Shown here piece after piece: positions 1 to 10,581 of a stretch of DNA of 64,000 nucleotides. The stretch spans positions 45,390 through 109,389 of the forward strand of contig JBAMJV010003281.1 in the NCBI GenBank assembly GCA_037951105.1, read 5' to 3'. A model generated the notes under the pieces. The model saw nothing but the letters and a program-made list of their open reading frames with translations. It was not told where the DNA came from and searched no databases. How positions within the stretch are numbered: the stretch's first letter is position 1; every line of letters starts with the position of its first letter. A program made the translations under genes and the position numbers. This DNA comes from Echinarachnius parma. Lineage: Eukaryota; Echinodermata; Echinoidea; Clypeasteroida; Echinarachniidae.

Positions 1-77
1 ATAACTATATTTCATTTATCTCGATTATGATTATAGACTTAAAGAAAAAAAATATATCGGTCTTTCAAAACACATAC

Positions 78-1944
78 CTCCAGATATGGGGATTGAAGTC
101 GTCGTTCCTGTTGTAGTAGTTGTTACGGATTTTTCATAGAAACCATCAGGAGAACTGCTTCCAGGAGGAGCCATCGGTCCTGATGCAGCGGTTGCCACTA
201 ATTGTTGAGGGGCACCATCAGTAGAACTCCCAGCAGGAGTTGCCGTTGGTCCTGCTGTAGCGGTCGTTACAGATTGTTGAAAGGGACCATCAGTGGAACT
301 GATGGCAGGAGTAGCCGTTGGTCCTGCAGTAGCGGTTGACACGGATTGTTGAAAGGAACCATCAGTAGAACTGCTTTCAGGTGTTGACATCGGTCCTGTT
401 GTAGCGGTTGTCACCGATTGTTGAGAGTCGCTATCAGTGGAACTGATTGCAGGAGTAGCCATCAGACCTGTTGTAGTGGTTGTCACCGATTGTTGAAAGA
501 CATCATCAGTGGAACTGATTGCAGGTGTATACGTTGGTCTGGTTGTAGTGGTTGTCATCGATTGTTGAGAGACGCCATCAGTAGAATTGCCAGCAGGTGT
601 AGACGTTGGTCCTGATGTAGCGGTTGTCATCGATTGTTGAGAGACGCCATCAGTGGAACTGCTTGCAGGGGTGGACGTTGGTCCTGTTGTAGCGGTTGTT
701 ACCGATCGGTGAGGGACACCATCACTAGAACTGCCGACATGAGAAAACATATCATTCGCATTCGTGGTTGACCAATCACGTGCATTGGAGGTTGATAACC
801 CGGTAGTTACTGCCTCGGTCTTTGTATCAGTTGAACGTCCAGCAGCTGTGATGTCGGCGGTAGGAGACAATGCGCCTCCTCCATCAGTTGGCATGGTTGT
901 CAGTGATTGTTGAGAGACATCATCAGTAGATCTGCTTGCAAGAGTTGATGTTGATCCCGTTGTAGTGGTTGCCAAGGAGTGTTGAAAGTGAACATCGGCC
1001 GAACTGCCTACAGGAGAAGACATCTTATTTGCATTCGTGGTTGATCGATCAATCGTATCGGAGGTTGATAACACGGTAGTTACTTCATCGTTGTTTACAG
1101 CAGTTGAACTTGCGTTGGTGGTTGTTGGGGAAGGTGACTTTGTTGCATTATTGGTCATGGTTTGGTCTATGGTCGACTGGGTTCTAGTAGTCAAGGCAAT
1201 CTTAGCGTACTTGTTGATTGTGGACGTGTTTCCCCCAGAAATACTTTCTGTCATTGCGGAGTCGGATGAAAGTGACATCATCTCGTTGGTGGTTGTGAGC
1301 GAAGTTATTTCCGATTCATCAATGGCCATGGGCTGATCTATGGTCGACTGAGTGGTAGAACTGACGACATGCGTAGTTTGTTCCTTGATTGTGGACTCAA
1401 CTCCCCCAGAAATAGCTGCTGTCGTTGCGGAATCAGAAGTGCCGTTTGTTATATCGTTGCTGGTAGTGGTTTGAGCAGACATCACCGTTCCACTTGCGGC
1501 CATGGTTTGGTCTACATTGGGTTTGGTAGTGGATCCCAGAGCACTTGTTGCTTTTCCGTCGTATGTGGTATCCATGCTTCCAGTCGGGAAACCGGTTGGT
1601 GTTTCGGTAGGAGCAATCGAAGAACCAGATAGTGCCGTCGTCTTCTCGTTGTTGCTGGTGTTAGACATGTCTGTGTTGTTAGGCGGTTGGGGTTTCGAGA
1701 TCTCCTTTCCGTTGGTTCCATGGTTACCAGTGTTGGCATTGAGGTACTTTGAGCACGTCCCCGTCTCCCTTGCTTCCCTCCACTTGCGCATTACATTTGT
1801 TGGACGACAGGGTGACTTCAAGAACGACTCTTGAAATGCTGTGTTGTTTGTGGTGGCGACGGCTGCATGGGGAATGGGAAGGAAGAAAACAAAATGAACA
1901 ATATGAACACGGCAAATTAAAAGAACCATAACTTCCGGATCCAC
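78..1944 (-). CDS. Mucin-like secreted or membrane glycoprotein, first coding exon (partial)
   Basis: An open frame of 622 codons plus one base runs from the ATG at 1944 to a splice donor: the minus strand reads GGAG then GTATGTG, with GT at 77/76. The later residues up to the stop at 31 are probably intron read-through. A hydrophobic stretch near residues 6-28, ending around HAAVA, looks like a signal peptide; Met6 (1929) is an alternative start. Residues about 45-65 hold two Cys, the only Cys before the donor. The rest is Thr/Ser/Pro-rich: degenerate repeats with TIDQ-like motifs, then eight 24-residue repeats (72 bp each, about 136-711) of the QQSVTTAT..P type ending STDG. Such PTS domains are normally densely O-glycosylated. 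The C-terminal part (membrane anchor, EGF, SEA or other) lies outside the window. The family is uncertain because PTS repeats carry no homology signal; the coding call is fairly secure. Confidence 0.8.
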
Positions 1945-2064
1945 CTGAAAGGACGTTGGAAAGGCACCAAAGAGGCTACCCTGATTTGTAGCATGTGTCG
2001 AATGAAAGGAAACCGGGATTCATTGGCTAATGAATAAGGCATCTTAGAGATTCACATGCTCGTA

Positions 2065-2072
2065 CTTATAAG
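2065..2072 (-). promoter_or_regulatory. Possible TATA element of the mucin-like gene
   Basis: CTTATAAG, a palindrome read as TATAAG on the minus strand, lies about 120 bp upstream of the ATG at 1944. Spacing would allow a short 5' UTR. No initiator is obvious, so this is only a candidate. The rest of 1945-2368 shows nothing else recognisable. Confidence 0.2.
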
Positions 2073-2368
2073 ACGCGTCTAGTTAATGTATGGCAACTCG
2101 TCATCTAATTATCCCCGATTCCGTGACATACAAGACCAAACGACCCCTTCCGTCTTCGAACTTCACTGCCCCTATACAAGTCCTCATTTTCTCTTCTCTT
2201 TGAGAGGAATTTAGAATAAAAACATATTGAACACATTTGGATGGCATATTATTCATTTATATTATCGTGATTAGAAGAGCGGAATGAGACAGTACGGCCC
2301 GAGAATCTTTGTTTTCAAGTTTGACCGTTGTTACAGATATCATAGCTCCTATCAAACATTAACAGTGT

Positions 2369-2645
2369 TAGAGGGATCTAGTAACATTTTTGGCATGTGG
2401 AAACAGTAATGAATGGTTGGTACAATGTGTGTTGTTGTTATCTGATATGTCCACTAAGTAATTGTGTAAATCACGTTAAAGGGATATTATATGGCCGAGT
2501 GATGAGCGTAAATGCAAAGTGATATTCACTAACTCATTGCACCGACTTTGCACACAGTTATGAGTATCCAGTGGATAGTTACAAATCCGAACACTTCAAT
2601 CGTGAATATCTTGAGCGACAAAATGACTGTTTTAGGTGTTCAAAC
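2369..2645 (+). repeat. Dispersed repeat F6, partial copy
   Basis: It starts with a GGATCTAGTAACATT-like terminus and shares its middle (AAATGCAAAGTGATATTCACTAACTC) with 8360-8743, 60897-61273 and, inverted, 10582-10963 and 13100-13480. Full copies end in AACATTGTCC..CTAAGTCCCTTTAA, so the ends are inverted repeats, consistent with a non-autonomous DNA transposon. The 3' terminus is missing here. Confidence 0.6.
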
Positions 2646-2764
2646 ACACCCCCAACTACCATGACAACGCCACTGAATTAAGCTGAAATACCCCCTTGAA
2701 CAAATCCTGGGTACGTTTATGGTTCCAAGAAAGTTTTGAGGATTTTACTAGATCACTATTAACT

Positions 2765-3600
2765 TCTTACCATGTTGGACGAACACCACCCAACAGCACA
2801 TCAACCAGACCTGTGAACATGAAACAAGGAGGATTCTTACCATGTTGGACGAACACCACCCAACAGCACATCACCCAGACCTGTAAACATGAAACAAGGA
2901 GGATTCTTACCATGTTGGACGAACACCACCCAACAGCACATCAACCAGACCTGTGAACAGGAAACAAGGAGGATTCTTACCATGTTGGACGAACACCACC
3001 CAACAGCACATCAACCAGACCTGTGAACATGAAACAAGGAGGATTCTTACCATGTTGGACGAACACCACCCAACAGCACATCAACCAGACCTGTGAACAT
3101 GAAACAAGGAGGATTCTTACCATGTTGGACGAACACCACCCAACAGCACATCACCCAGACCTGTGAACATGAAACAAGGAGGATTCTTACCATGTTGGAC
3201 GAACACCACCCAACAGCACATCAACCAGACCTGTGAACAGGAAACAAGGAGGATTCTTACCATGTTGGACGAACACCACCCAACAGCACATCAACCAGAC
3301 CTGTGAACATGAAACAAGGAGGATTCTTACCATGTTGGACGAACACCACCCAACAGCACATTGACCAGACCTGTGAACAGGAAACAAGGAGGATTCTTAC
3401 CACGTTGGACGAACACCACCCAACAGCACATCAACCAGACCTGTGAACATGAAACAAGGAGGATTCTTACCATGTTGGACGAACACCACCCAACAGCACA
3501 TTGACCAGACCTGTGAACAGGAAACAAGGAGGATTCTTACCATGTTGGACGAACACCACCCAACAGCACATCGACCAGATCTGTGAACATGACACAAGGA
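2765..3600. repeat. 70-bp tandem satellite, 12 copies
   Basis: CATGTTGGACGAACACC starts at 2771 and recurs every 70 bp to 3541. Units differ at a few fixed positions (TCAAC/TCACC/TTGAC; GAACAT/GAACAG). The variant pattern of units 1-4 repeats in units 5-8, giving a 280-bp higher-order repeat, and units 9-11 alternate two types. Because 70 is not a multiple of 3, the frames open across the array are not genes. Confidence 0.97.
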
Positions 3601-4069
3601 AGATTATGAAAATGAGGATACAAACTGGACAATTTAAAGGTAACAGACATATTGCCCCCATCTCTGTAAGGTTCAATATCGATTGTTTGTTTGTTTGTAG
3701 TCAGTAAATGTTCTTCCCATGCCTTCTTCGTCTCCTTTCAAATATCTTCAAGTCATACATGTGCCTCAAGCTACGCATTATACGACATGTTTACCGGTGG
3801 CGAGATCAATATAAGAAGGCTAGTTCAATGTTTCCCCGATGTACATCGATCAAACACCAAGGGGTGTTTCACCAAGATTCTTAGTTGAACTTAAATTCTA
3901 AGTTGGATTTAGAATTATGGTACGCCATTTGTAGCCTTGGAATAAAATACATTCGAAAGCAACAATGCAAATATTATGTTAGACTTTTCATAAATTCTAA
4001 ATCAAGAACATGAAATATCCTTGATTGTAGAAACGAATTAATGATTTAAAGTCAGTTCCATTTACAAAT
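3601..4069. other. Intergenic, no gene seen
   Basis: AT-rich unique-looking sequence. A stretch near 3860-3925 (GTGTTTCACCAAGATTCTTAG and following) resembles the end of a dispersed element, but no partner end is convincing. Confidence 0.4.
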
Positions 4070-4136
4070 CGTTGGTTCGAACCCGCATCCTTGTGGTCAA
4101 GAGACGAACGGTAAACCTCTAAACCGCAATTATTAG
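4070..4136 (-). repeat. tRNA-derived SINE head or tRNA pseudogene
   Basis: On the minus strand the sequence reads GCGGTTTAGAGGTTTACC... then GCGGGTTCGAACC. The second block is a near-perfect internal pol III B box and T-arm, and the first is A-box-like. The acceptor stem does not pair well, so a functional tRNA is unlikely; a SINE head or decayed tRNA copy is preferred. Confidence 0.45.
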
Positions 4137-4382
4137 ATTATTTCGCAAAAACAATTGTTTGGAAAAAATACTCAAAATGAACTCTCACCGTACAAAGTTT
4201 AAACATTGTCACATCCTATGCCGGTAAACACTCTCTGAACAAAAAGGAATGTTCAGCAATTAAAATACTCTAGTGCAAGAAATTGCAAATTGGTTGTTCT
4301 TCGCATGACAAATTACTGACAAACTGAAGTAAGGCCAATCGAGGGACGATATCGGAACCCGGAAAATGTTGGAGAAGATTCG

Positions 4383-5003
4383 AGATGATCCGTAGCTTAG
4401 CAACAAGTAAACAAACATTGGACGTTTGCGAAACGGAAGCGTAGCAACAAATCTACAAACATTGGACGTTTGCGAAACGGAAGCGTAGTTGTGGAAAAAT
4501 TACGTGACCAGATGAAAGGTGACATATCAAATAAGCAGAACGCAGTAGCCGCATTCGAGTCTATTTTTTTGTATCGATAGGAGCTTGGAACTCAGAAGAG
4601 AGGATAAATTTATATCTATATATTAGGGCATAGTTCACCCAGACGTTGGACAAAGCCCTCCCCATTACATTTCCATTCTCGTCTGTCTCTATCTATCTTG
4701 GGCTACGTTGCCGTTCCCATGTATGATGTTATTTCATCTCTCTATATTTTCTTTTGCCTTCCGCTTCTTCCTTTTTCCCTTCATTGGTTGCTATTCTGTT
4801 AAACGATATGTCCATCTATTGTCATGTAGTCTTGCTACATGCCCAGCCCATCTCCATTTTGATTGTCTTATGATTAGTAGCGTAGCAACAAACATATAAA
4901 CATGGGACGTTTTTTAAACGGAAGCGTAGTTGTGGATAAGTTCGTGACTGGATGAAAAGTGATATATCAATTTATCTGAACGCAGTAGCCGCCTTCGATT
5001 CTA
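4383..5003. repeat. Direct repeats flanking a LINE fragment
   Basis: A segment with GCAACAA..ACATTGGACGTTTGCGAAACGG occurs at about 4391-4440 and 4441-4562, and diverged again at 4879-5003. The last two copies continue in parallel (GAACGCAGTAGCCGC.TTCGA), so a 120-bp unit is repeated on both sides of the LINE piece at 4615-4878. Confidence 0.7.
4615..4878 (-). mobile_element. RTE-like LINE, C-terminal reverse-transcriptase fragment
   Basis: The minus-strand translation near 4800-4865 gives KWRWAGHVARLHDNRWT, the C-terminal motif of RTE-type endonuclease/reverse transcriptases. The related LINE at 24780-28100 has WRWAGYLARMYDNRWT at its matching position. Only the last part of the ORF and perhaps the 3' UTR remain; it is a dead fragment. 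Confidence 0.75.
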
Positions 5004-5172
5004 TTTCCATCTTCCAAATATCAGAATTCTGATGCAAATGTGTGTATTGCATTGTTGCCTGCACGGCGCTATTTTCGATTGGACTATTACATCCATTAGT
5101 AAACTTGTTTTAGTGGAGTTGATAATGGTATATTTCGTATGAGCAGTTTTGTTTTTGATTGTGAAAATCATT
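4990..5172 (+). repeat. Segment duplicated at 7550-7728
   Basis: GCCTTCGATT..CCTGCACGGCGCTATTTTCGA through TCCATTAGTAAACTTGTT and GTTGATAATGGTA recurs in the same order at 7550-7728. A short segmental copy; no coding content is seen. Confidence 0.75.
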
Positions 5173-5603
5173 AATGGGTACCACCACCCAAATATAATAT
5201 TCTTATAAATGAAAGGTAACATATTTAGTAGTCCATACCATCAACAAGTTCTCAAAAATGTGTTTCCAGACAAAGAGATATATAATTGGAAAACGCATCC
5301 CCATTCTAAAGCATGCGTTCATGGGTCTACATGTACGAAGACTACTTTATCCAGAGCGAACGAATCGTCCGGGATTCTATTGTCTCTTAACGTACGCGTG
5401 AATAGCATTGACGCACTTGCAAATTCTTGGCCCATATACGGAGCCACGAAATAATAGTGGTTCCGTACGTACGTGGTTGTAATTAATTGCTTTGTTTATG
5501 AATTACGCAACCCTTTGCAAAATGTTGGGTTTCTGTTTGATATCACAAAACGGTACCAAAACATATAATTATGTGTTGTTCTTTGCCTGGTGGTCCCCTT
5601 TAA
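5171..5603 (+). mobile_element. TTAA-bounded non-autonomous transposon, family F2
   Basis: TTAA occurs at 5171-5174 and 5600-5603. Between them is a 425-bp element with imperfect inverted termini, GGTACCACCACCCAAA and rc AAGGGGACCACCAGGCAAAG. A reverse-orientation relative lies at 62368-62795. TTAA target duplication is typical of piggyBac and Kolobok transposons. No transposase is encoded. Confidence 0.75.
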
Positions 5604-6130
5604 GAATACTGGTTGATTTCAAGTGGTGAATGCTGACGATAATGTGCTTTTTGTTGCCAGTGTGACAGGGATAAGTGTCCAAGTGTCCAGGGCAAATTCA
5701 ATCAAGGGATATCTGTCCAAATGTCTCCGTAAATGTGTGTTTTGTGTGTGTGTGTGTCACATGTAAAAGCAATTTTTCGTGGCATATTGGTTCAATTTTC
5801 ATTTATTTAAATTAATGTTATTGATTTAATACACAAAAACGTTTATGTTGTATGAGTGACGTCAAACGCGTCAGTGTGACGTCACGAATGAGAAAATTAC
5901 TGTTTGGTTGATTGTACGTATGCATGTGTGTATGTGTGTAAGTGGTGAATGCTGACCATAATGTGTTTATTGTTGTCGGTAAGACAGGGATAAGTGTCCG
6001 TGGGTCCAGGGCAAATTTAATCAAGAGATATAATGTATATGTCCAAATTTCTCCGCAAATTTGTGTTTTGTGTGTGTGGGTCACATGTAAAAGCAATGTT
6101 TCGTGGCATATTGGTTCAATTTGTATTTAT

Positions 6131-6868
6131 TTAAAGGGTACCACTAGGCAGAGATTTAGCTCTCTTACATCAAACACATATCTTATATGAACATACAAAA
6201 CAAGTCTGTGTTCCTAAAAGTATTTCTACATCGCCAGAGAATCATTTTGAATATCACCTATCAATCATTCTGTCAGCGCAGTTCCGATTACGATATCACT
6301 TAACGATCCTCTTATCGGAAGCAACTGCGATATATCGCAGCAAGCAGAGAAAATCTCGAAAATCTCTTGTGTGCAGCGAATAAAAAATCAACTTGGCGTT
6401 CAGAAACAGCATCTATCCCGTATACACGTAGCGCTATACAAGCATTGTACTATTGCATGCATTCAGAGTAACCTACGGTACATTGTATTATGCATGATGC
6501 CGTGCATAGCACTGGGCATTGTGTGTGTGTGTACCATGACTCCAACAATGCCGTTGTAGTGTGTACATCAAAGTGCGAGCACACACGGGCGTATTGCCTG
6601 CATGCCATACGATACTAACTATCGCATGGGCTATGCGATAAATCGCACATAGTACCATATAACGTACGCGTATTGATTGAGCGGTCGTGCAAACAAAAGT
6701 CGCGCGCGCGAACCCCTAAATAGCCGTGGTTCCGTAGGTCGTAGTAATAAATTGCATTGTTCTCAAATTACAGAAACATATGAGACCCCATGAGAGTATG
6801 ATTGGTATTCAATTATAGTACCAAAAAAACTAAGGATTGGTTTTATCATGCCCGGCGGTACCCTTTAA
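6131..6868 (+). mobile_element. TTAA-bounded transposon, family F2 related (730 bp)
   Basis: TTAA lies at 6131-6134 and 6865-6868. Termini AGGGTACCACTAGGC and rc AGGGTACCGCCGGGC form inverted repeats. Copy 1 of the surrounding duplication reads TTTATTTAAATTAAT without the insert, so a TTAA target duplication is seen directly. No transposase ORF. Confidence 0.88.
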
Positions 6869-6883
6869 GTTAATTTTATTGAT

Positions 6884-7304
6884 TTAACCCCGGTCCCCCC
6901 ACTCAGGCGGTCAACCATACACATATGCTTGTTCCAGATTCTTAGAGGGCTTTTGGAAGGGAAGCCATCAAAATTACCCCCCTATCACGGGCTTTTGGAA
7001 GGGAAGCCAGCAAAATTACCTCCCTATCACGGGCTTTTGGAAGGGAAGCTAGCAAAATTACCCCCTAAATGAAGGAAGAGTGCCGAGGTGAAGAGTGTCC
7101 ACAATTTAAGATTTGAAAACTACCCCTAATTAAAAATATTTCGGGGGAAAAAAATGCTAAAAGGCCCCTTTTTCAGCGATTTTTCGGGATTTTTTCCCGA
7201 ACTGAGCCCCTAAAATAAACCCCTTTTCCCGGAAAAATCGGGAACGCGCATGCGGTACAGATGAGTGGGGAGTGGGGGGGGGGGGGGGGGGGGGGGAGGA
7301 TTAA
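6884..7304 (+). mobile_element. TTAA-bounded element with poly-G end and 42-bp repeats
   Basis: TTAA at 6884-6887 and 7301-7304 flanks 413 bp absent from copy 1 of the tandem duplication. One end is CCCCGGTCCCCCCACTCA; the other, inverted, is a C/G run plus CCACTCCCCACTCA. Inside are three 42-bp direct repeats starting GGGCTTTTGGAAGGGAAGC at 6947, 6989 and 7031. Confidence 0.75.
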
Positions 7305-7764
7305 ACACACAAAAACGTTCATGTTGTATGAGTGACGTCAAACGCGTCAGTGTGACGTCACGAATGAGTTAAGTGTATAGTAAGAGTAAATTAATGTTCG
7401 TTTGTGTTTGTCTGTATGTTTGTGTTTGAGTGTGTATGTGTGTCTCCGTCTTTATGAAAGTTCGAAAACAGATACAAAAATAAGATTAAAAACCGCCCGA
7501 ATGACGTCACTGTCAATTATCCCTAGCTGGACTCTTTTTCCTGTCACACTGCCTTCGATTTTATTTTCATCTTTTCGTCAGAATGCTGACAAAATATTTT
7601 GTATTGTTACCTGCACGGCGCTATTTTCGAATTGACAATAACATCCATTAGTAAACTTGTTCCGCGGAGTTGATAATGGTACATTATATTTCGTAGGAGC
7701 AGTTTTTGTTTTGATTGTGAAAGAAATTAAAAAAATATTGGTGGTTTTCAATTAGTGGCGAAGC

Positions 7765-8120
7765 TCCGGTGTGGTGCTAAATCCGTGACCTGCGAAATCA
7801 GTCGAAAATGCGCATGCGCTTAGACAGTTATGGTGCGTGTCTTGCGAAAATCGTGACCATTATTACGCCGCAATTTAATGCTAATACAAAATCGACGCAT
7901 GTTTTTATAAAACCTTTAGATGGGGTGCACATGGATTTTCTTAATCAACCGTCGGGTTCGGACAACACTTTGTGTCGCAAGGAGCCTCAAGGAGGCATTT
8001 TGCATGCTTTATTACGACTGGGAACGATTTTCGCAGGCTTGTTTACGAGTTTATGCGCATGCGCATTTGCGACTGCGTACGGATTTCGCAGTGCGTACAT
8101 ATTTAGCGTGACACCGGTTC
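7765..8120. mobile_element. MITE with about 70-bp CpG-rich inverted termini
   Basis: The left end (CCGGTGTGGTGCTAAATCCG...AAAATGCGCATGCGC) and the reverse complement of the right end (CCGGTGTCACGCTAAATATG...AAATGCGCATGCGC) align over about 70 bp. The roughly 220-bp core has no persuasive ORF. Superfamily not determined. Confidence 0.7.
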
Positions 8121-8206
8121 GAAAATTATGAATTTAAATTGACGTACTTAACCCGTTGCTATCGAGAATCTGGTTGGGCCTTTATAAACTCTGTGGGGGT
8201 TGCAAG

Positions 8207-8315
8207 GGAACAACACATAATTATATGTTTTGGTACCGCTGTGTAATATCAGATAGATGCCGACCATTTTGCAAAGGTTTGTGCAATTCATAAACGATGC
8301 AATTAAAGGACTCTT
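8207..8315 (-). repeat. Fragment of TTAA family F2
   Basis: ACAACACATAATTATATG, GTTTTGGTACCG, TTTTGCAAAGG.TTGTG and TTCATAAAC.A.GCAATTA match the start of the element at 62372 in the same order. Only this end survives. Confidence 0.6.
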
Positions 8316-8349
8316 GGAAACATGTTTTGACGTGCAAAAATGATAAAAT

Positions 8350-8745
8350 TTGATAAAAATGATAAAATAACGGTGGATAAAATGTTGTATTATATCTGGT
8401 ATTGATGCAATGTATATTGTTGTTATCTCATATGTTCACAGGGTATTGTGTGAAAATTTCAAGTCAAATGGACAATGCATGGCCTAGTAATAAGCTAAAA
8501 TGCAAAGTGATATTTACTAACTCACTGCACTCACTTTGTACACGGTTTCAAAACTCCACCGGAGTTTTTCTTATCTGAATACTTCGATCGTACATATCTT
8601 TGTAATGAAAGGGAAATTTGAAAAACCGAAACCTGTCCCATGATTTTATTGTTAATACGAATAAAACAAGGTATGAGGGAACCGCTAAAATAAAAATTTT
8701 ATTTTGAGGATTTGGACAATGTTACTAAGTCCCTTTAAGACCCCG
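8350..8745 (+). repeat. Dispersed repeat F6
   Basis: It shares AAATGCAAAGTGATATTTACT, the CACGG..CGATCGTACATAT.TTTG block and the terminal GGACAATGTTACTAAGTC with other F6 copies, and ends CCCTTTAAG. No ORF. Confidence 0.7.
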
Positions 8746-8889
8746 TCATAATGTGAAATGAAAGTGTCATGATTGATGGATGTCGAATGGGCAAAGTAAT
8801 GAGCAAACATTGAAATAGCTAATTTTCGATTCAATCATATATTTTATATTCGATTACTTCAAGCACGAATGTAGAACAAGAGTATGGTA

Positions 8890-9105
8890 GGGTACCAAAC
8901 TTCGCGCGGCACATAACTTGGCGCAGTTAAATTCGCGCAGTTAACTTGCCAGCTGTAATTTAAATTGAGTGATCTTAAAACCAAAACATGTTTATTATAC
9001 TACACAATAGTCTGAATAACCTGGTATTAGAATCATTATAAAAATCAGTATATTTCTTGTCGAAATGATGCGTTAAAAGTTAACTGCGCGAAGTTTGGTA
9101 CCCCC
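8890..9105. mobile_element. Short palindromic MITE (216 bp)
   Basis: The termini GGGTACCAAACTTCGCGC and rc GGGGGTACCAAACTTCGCGC are near-perfect inverted repeats, followed on each side by CAGTTAA. The core is AT-rich and non-coding. The target duplication is not clear. Confidence 0.7.
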
Positions 9106-9179
9106 ACAATATACTGCTTACTTTGATTATTCATTATTATGACAGCTCTGTTTCATTCATATGTATACATTTGACAATG

Positions 9180-9350
9180 CTTAACATGATGTTGGGCCAT
9201 TGTCGGAAAATTACCTTATGCCAATATATCACAAAAATGACGTCGTGACGATGTTGGGCTGGCGGACATTTTAACCTCGAGCCAACGGCGATATGCCGAC
9301 ATCCGGCAACCAAATTCCGACATCGGCCCGACGTCAGGTGGCTAGCTGGG
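9180..9350. repeat. CGACATCGG-rich imperfect palindrome
   Basis: GACGATGTTGGGC near the centre-left and CCGACATCGGCCCGACGTC near the right form an interrupted palindrome, with several CCGACAT motifs between. Probably the end of a DNA transposon; no complete element could be bounded. Confidence 0.4.
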
Positions 9351-9434
9351 TACATTGGTTTGATTGTCATGTCAGGCCCGGAACCAGGATTTTTCATGGG
9401 GGAGGGAGGGGGGGGGGGGAATTTTCTATATATT

Positions 9435-9526
9435 TTGAGCATGGTGGAGTTATAACTATTAGTTTGTAATGTTATTGTGCAAGTATTGGTTACTAAAGCT
9501 TATCCTTACAAAAAGTGTACTACCCC
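9435..9526 (+). repeat. Fragment of TTAA family F1 (3' end)
   Basis: GAGCATGGTGGAGTTATAACTATTAGTTT through GTACTACCCCTTTA matches the right end of the F1 elements at 28668, 41300, 42408 and 60064. The left part is missing and a poly-G tract at 9400-9420 abuts it. Confidence 0.65.
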
Positions 9527-9840
9527 TTTATATTTTGCGTATGTTCACTTTTGCTCTTGTTCCTCTGTTGAATTTACAATAAAGTTATATATCAAATCAG
9601 AACTATGTGAATGTCAGAAACGACTGGTACGATAAGACTATCATTTATGAGCGACAGCTGCTGCAGCTGCTCATGTCTCCTTATATGTATCAGAAATCGG
9701 GAAGTAAGGCTTTGTATTATACATGTATGTATGTATAGTTATACGTATAATTACGTCAAAGAGTCATAATATAAATAATTTATGTTGACATTATTTCTAG
9801 GTATACCTCTAAATGTGTATTGTACATAGTGTCGCACATT

Positions 9841-10059
9841 ATACAGTCTTAAAACACCCGGGTCAGAATTGACCCGGAAAAGAGTCCGTTGGGGCCACAC
9901 TCCGTTCAGGGTCAAAACATGACCCGGAATAGGGTCGTGAAGACCCGGAATGGGGTCACATCTGACCCCATTCCGAGTCATTTTTTGACCCGGAATGGAG
10001 CGTGGCCCCAACGGACTCTTTTCCAGGTCAGTCTGACCCGGGTGTTTTTAGAGTGTATG
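9841..10059. mobile_element. Perfectly folding MITE with about 100-bp arms
   Basis: ATACA.TCT.AAAACACCC at the left is the reverse complement of the right end, and the arms pair along nearly their full length: GGTCAGA.TTGACC.GG, AGAGTCCGTTGGGGCCAC, CATTCCGGGTCA-like blocks. GACCCGG/CCGGGTC recurs many times inside each arm. It would form a cruciform; it has no coding capacity. Confidence 0.8.
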
Positions 10060-10329
10060 GACGATTAGACGCCGGAGCTGTTTATTGCACAGTGCTTATA
10101 AATTATATAGTCTTTGAATTAAGATCCAGGATTACAGTTAAAGTACAATGAAGTGTTCAATGTAGTATTGTAAAATGTAGAGAATTTACAATGGCTTAAA
10201 TCTTTATCATGACATGTATTAAACATTTTGTTCAGGTGTGTATAGGCTACATCCTGACAGGACTAGACGTGAATATGTTTGGATGAATATCACCCTAAAT
10301 AGGGTGTTTTATCAATATATATGCATGAA

Positions 10330-10530
10330 AGGGATATGAAAAATTGAAAATGAGCAAAGAAAAATAGGCTTTGCCGGGAATCGAACCCGAGACCTCCGGA
10401 TTACTAGAACGGTGCTCGACCATTAAGCCACAAATACCATTGAATGAGGGACGTTCCCATGAAACCCTTTTCATTGCTCGGGTTCGAATCCCGGCGAAGC
10501 CTATTTTTCTTTGCTCATTTTCAATCATTT
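10330..10530. repeat. Foldback pair of tRNA-like (pol III) units
   Basis: The left half read on the minus strand has an A box (TGGCTTAATGGTCGAGC), a plausible anticodon loop CTAGTAA (AGT, Thr-like) and a B box (GGGTTCGATTCC), then GCCTATTTTT. The right half repeats the B box and tail on the plus strand (GGGTTCGAATCCCGGCGAAGCC, TATTTTTC). The arms pair from 10335-10395 with 10478-10527. The acceptor stem is poor, so this is a SINE-like or pseudogene foldback. Confidence 0.65.
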
Positions 10531-10581
10531 AGAATATTTTCCACAGTTTCAACTATGTTTGAATTCAATGAAATGGATCTA

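Larger units (their letters stand above)
5615..7377 (+). repeat. Tandem duplication of about 325 bp, second copy split by two insertions
   Basis: Copy 1 (about 5615-5940) and copy 2 (5941 onward) share GTGGTGAATGCTGAC.ATAATG, ACAGGGATAAGTGTCC and the block ATGAGTGACGTCAAACGCG. Copy 2 is interrupted at TTAA by 6135-6864 and at the next TTAA by 6888-7300, then resumes at 7301. Copy 1 (5800-5850) is the empty site for both. Confidence 0.85.

Noticed and set aside
418..1834. Plus-strand frames opposite the mucin-like exon
   Set aside because: They are by-products of the repetitive Thr/Ser codons on the minus strand; they lack signals and are shorter than the minus-strand frame with its signal peptide and donor.
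2696..3707. Repeated 66-86 codon frames in the 70-bp satellite
   Set aside because: The unit is not a multiple of three, so the same DNA is read in all three frames; no start context or conservation.
9751..10011. 86-codon minus-strand frame
   Set aside because: Lies across the GACCCGG palindrome; the sequence is repeat-derived.
10295..10528. 77-codon frame with RSSNPEVSGSIPG
   Set aside because: This is the familiar chance translation of a tRNA-like B box and arm.
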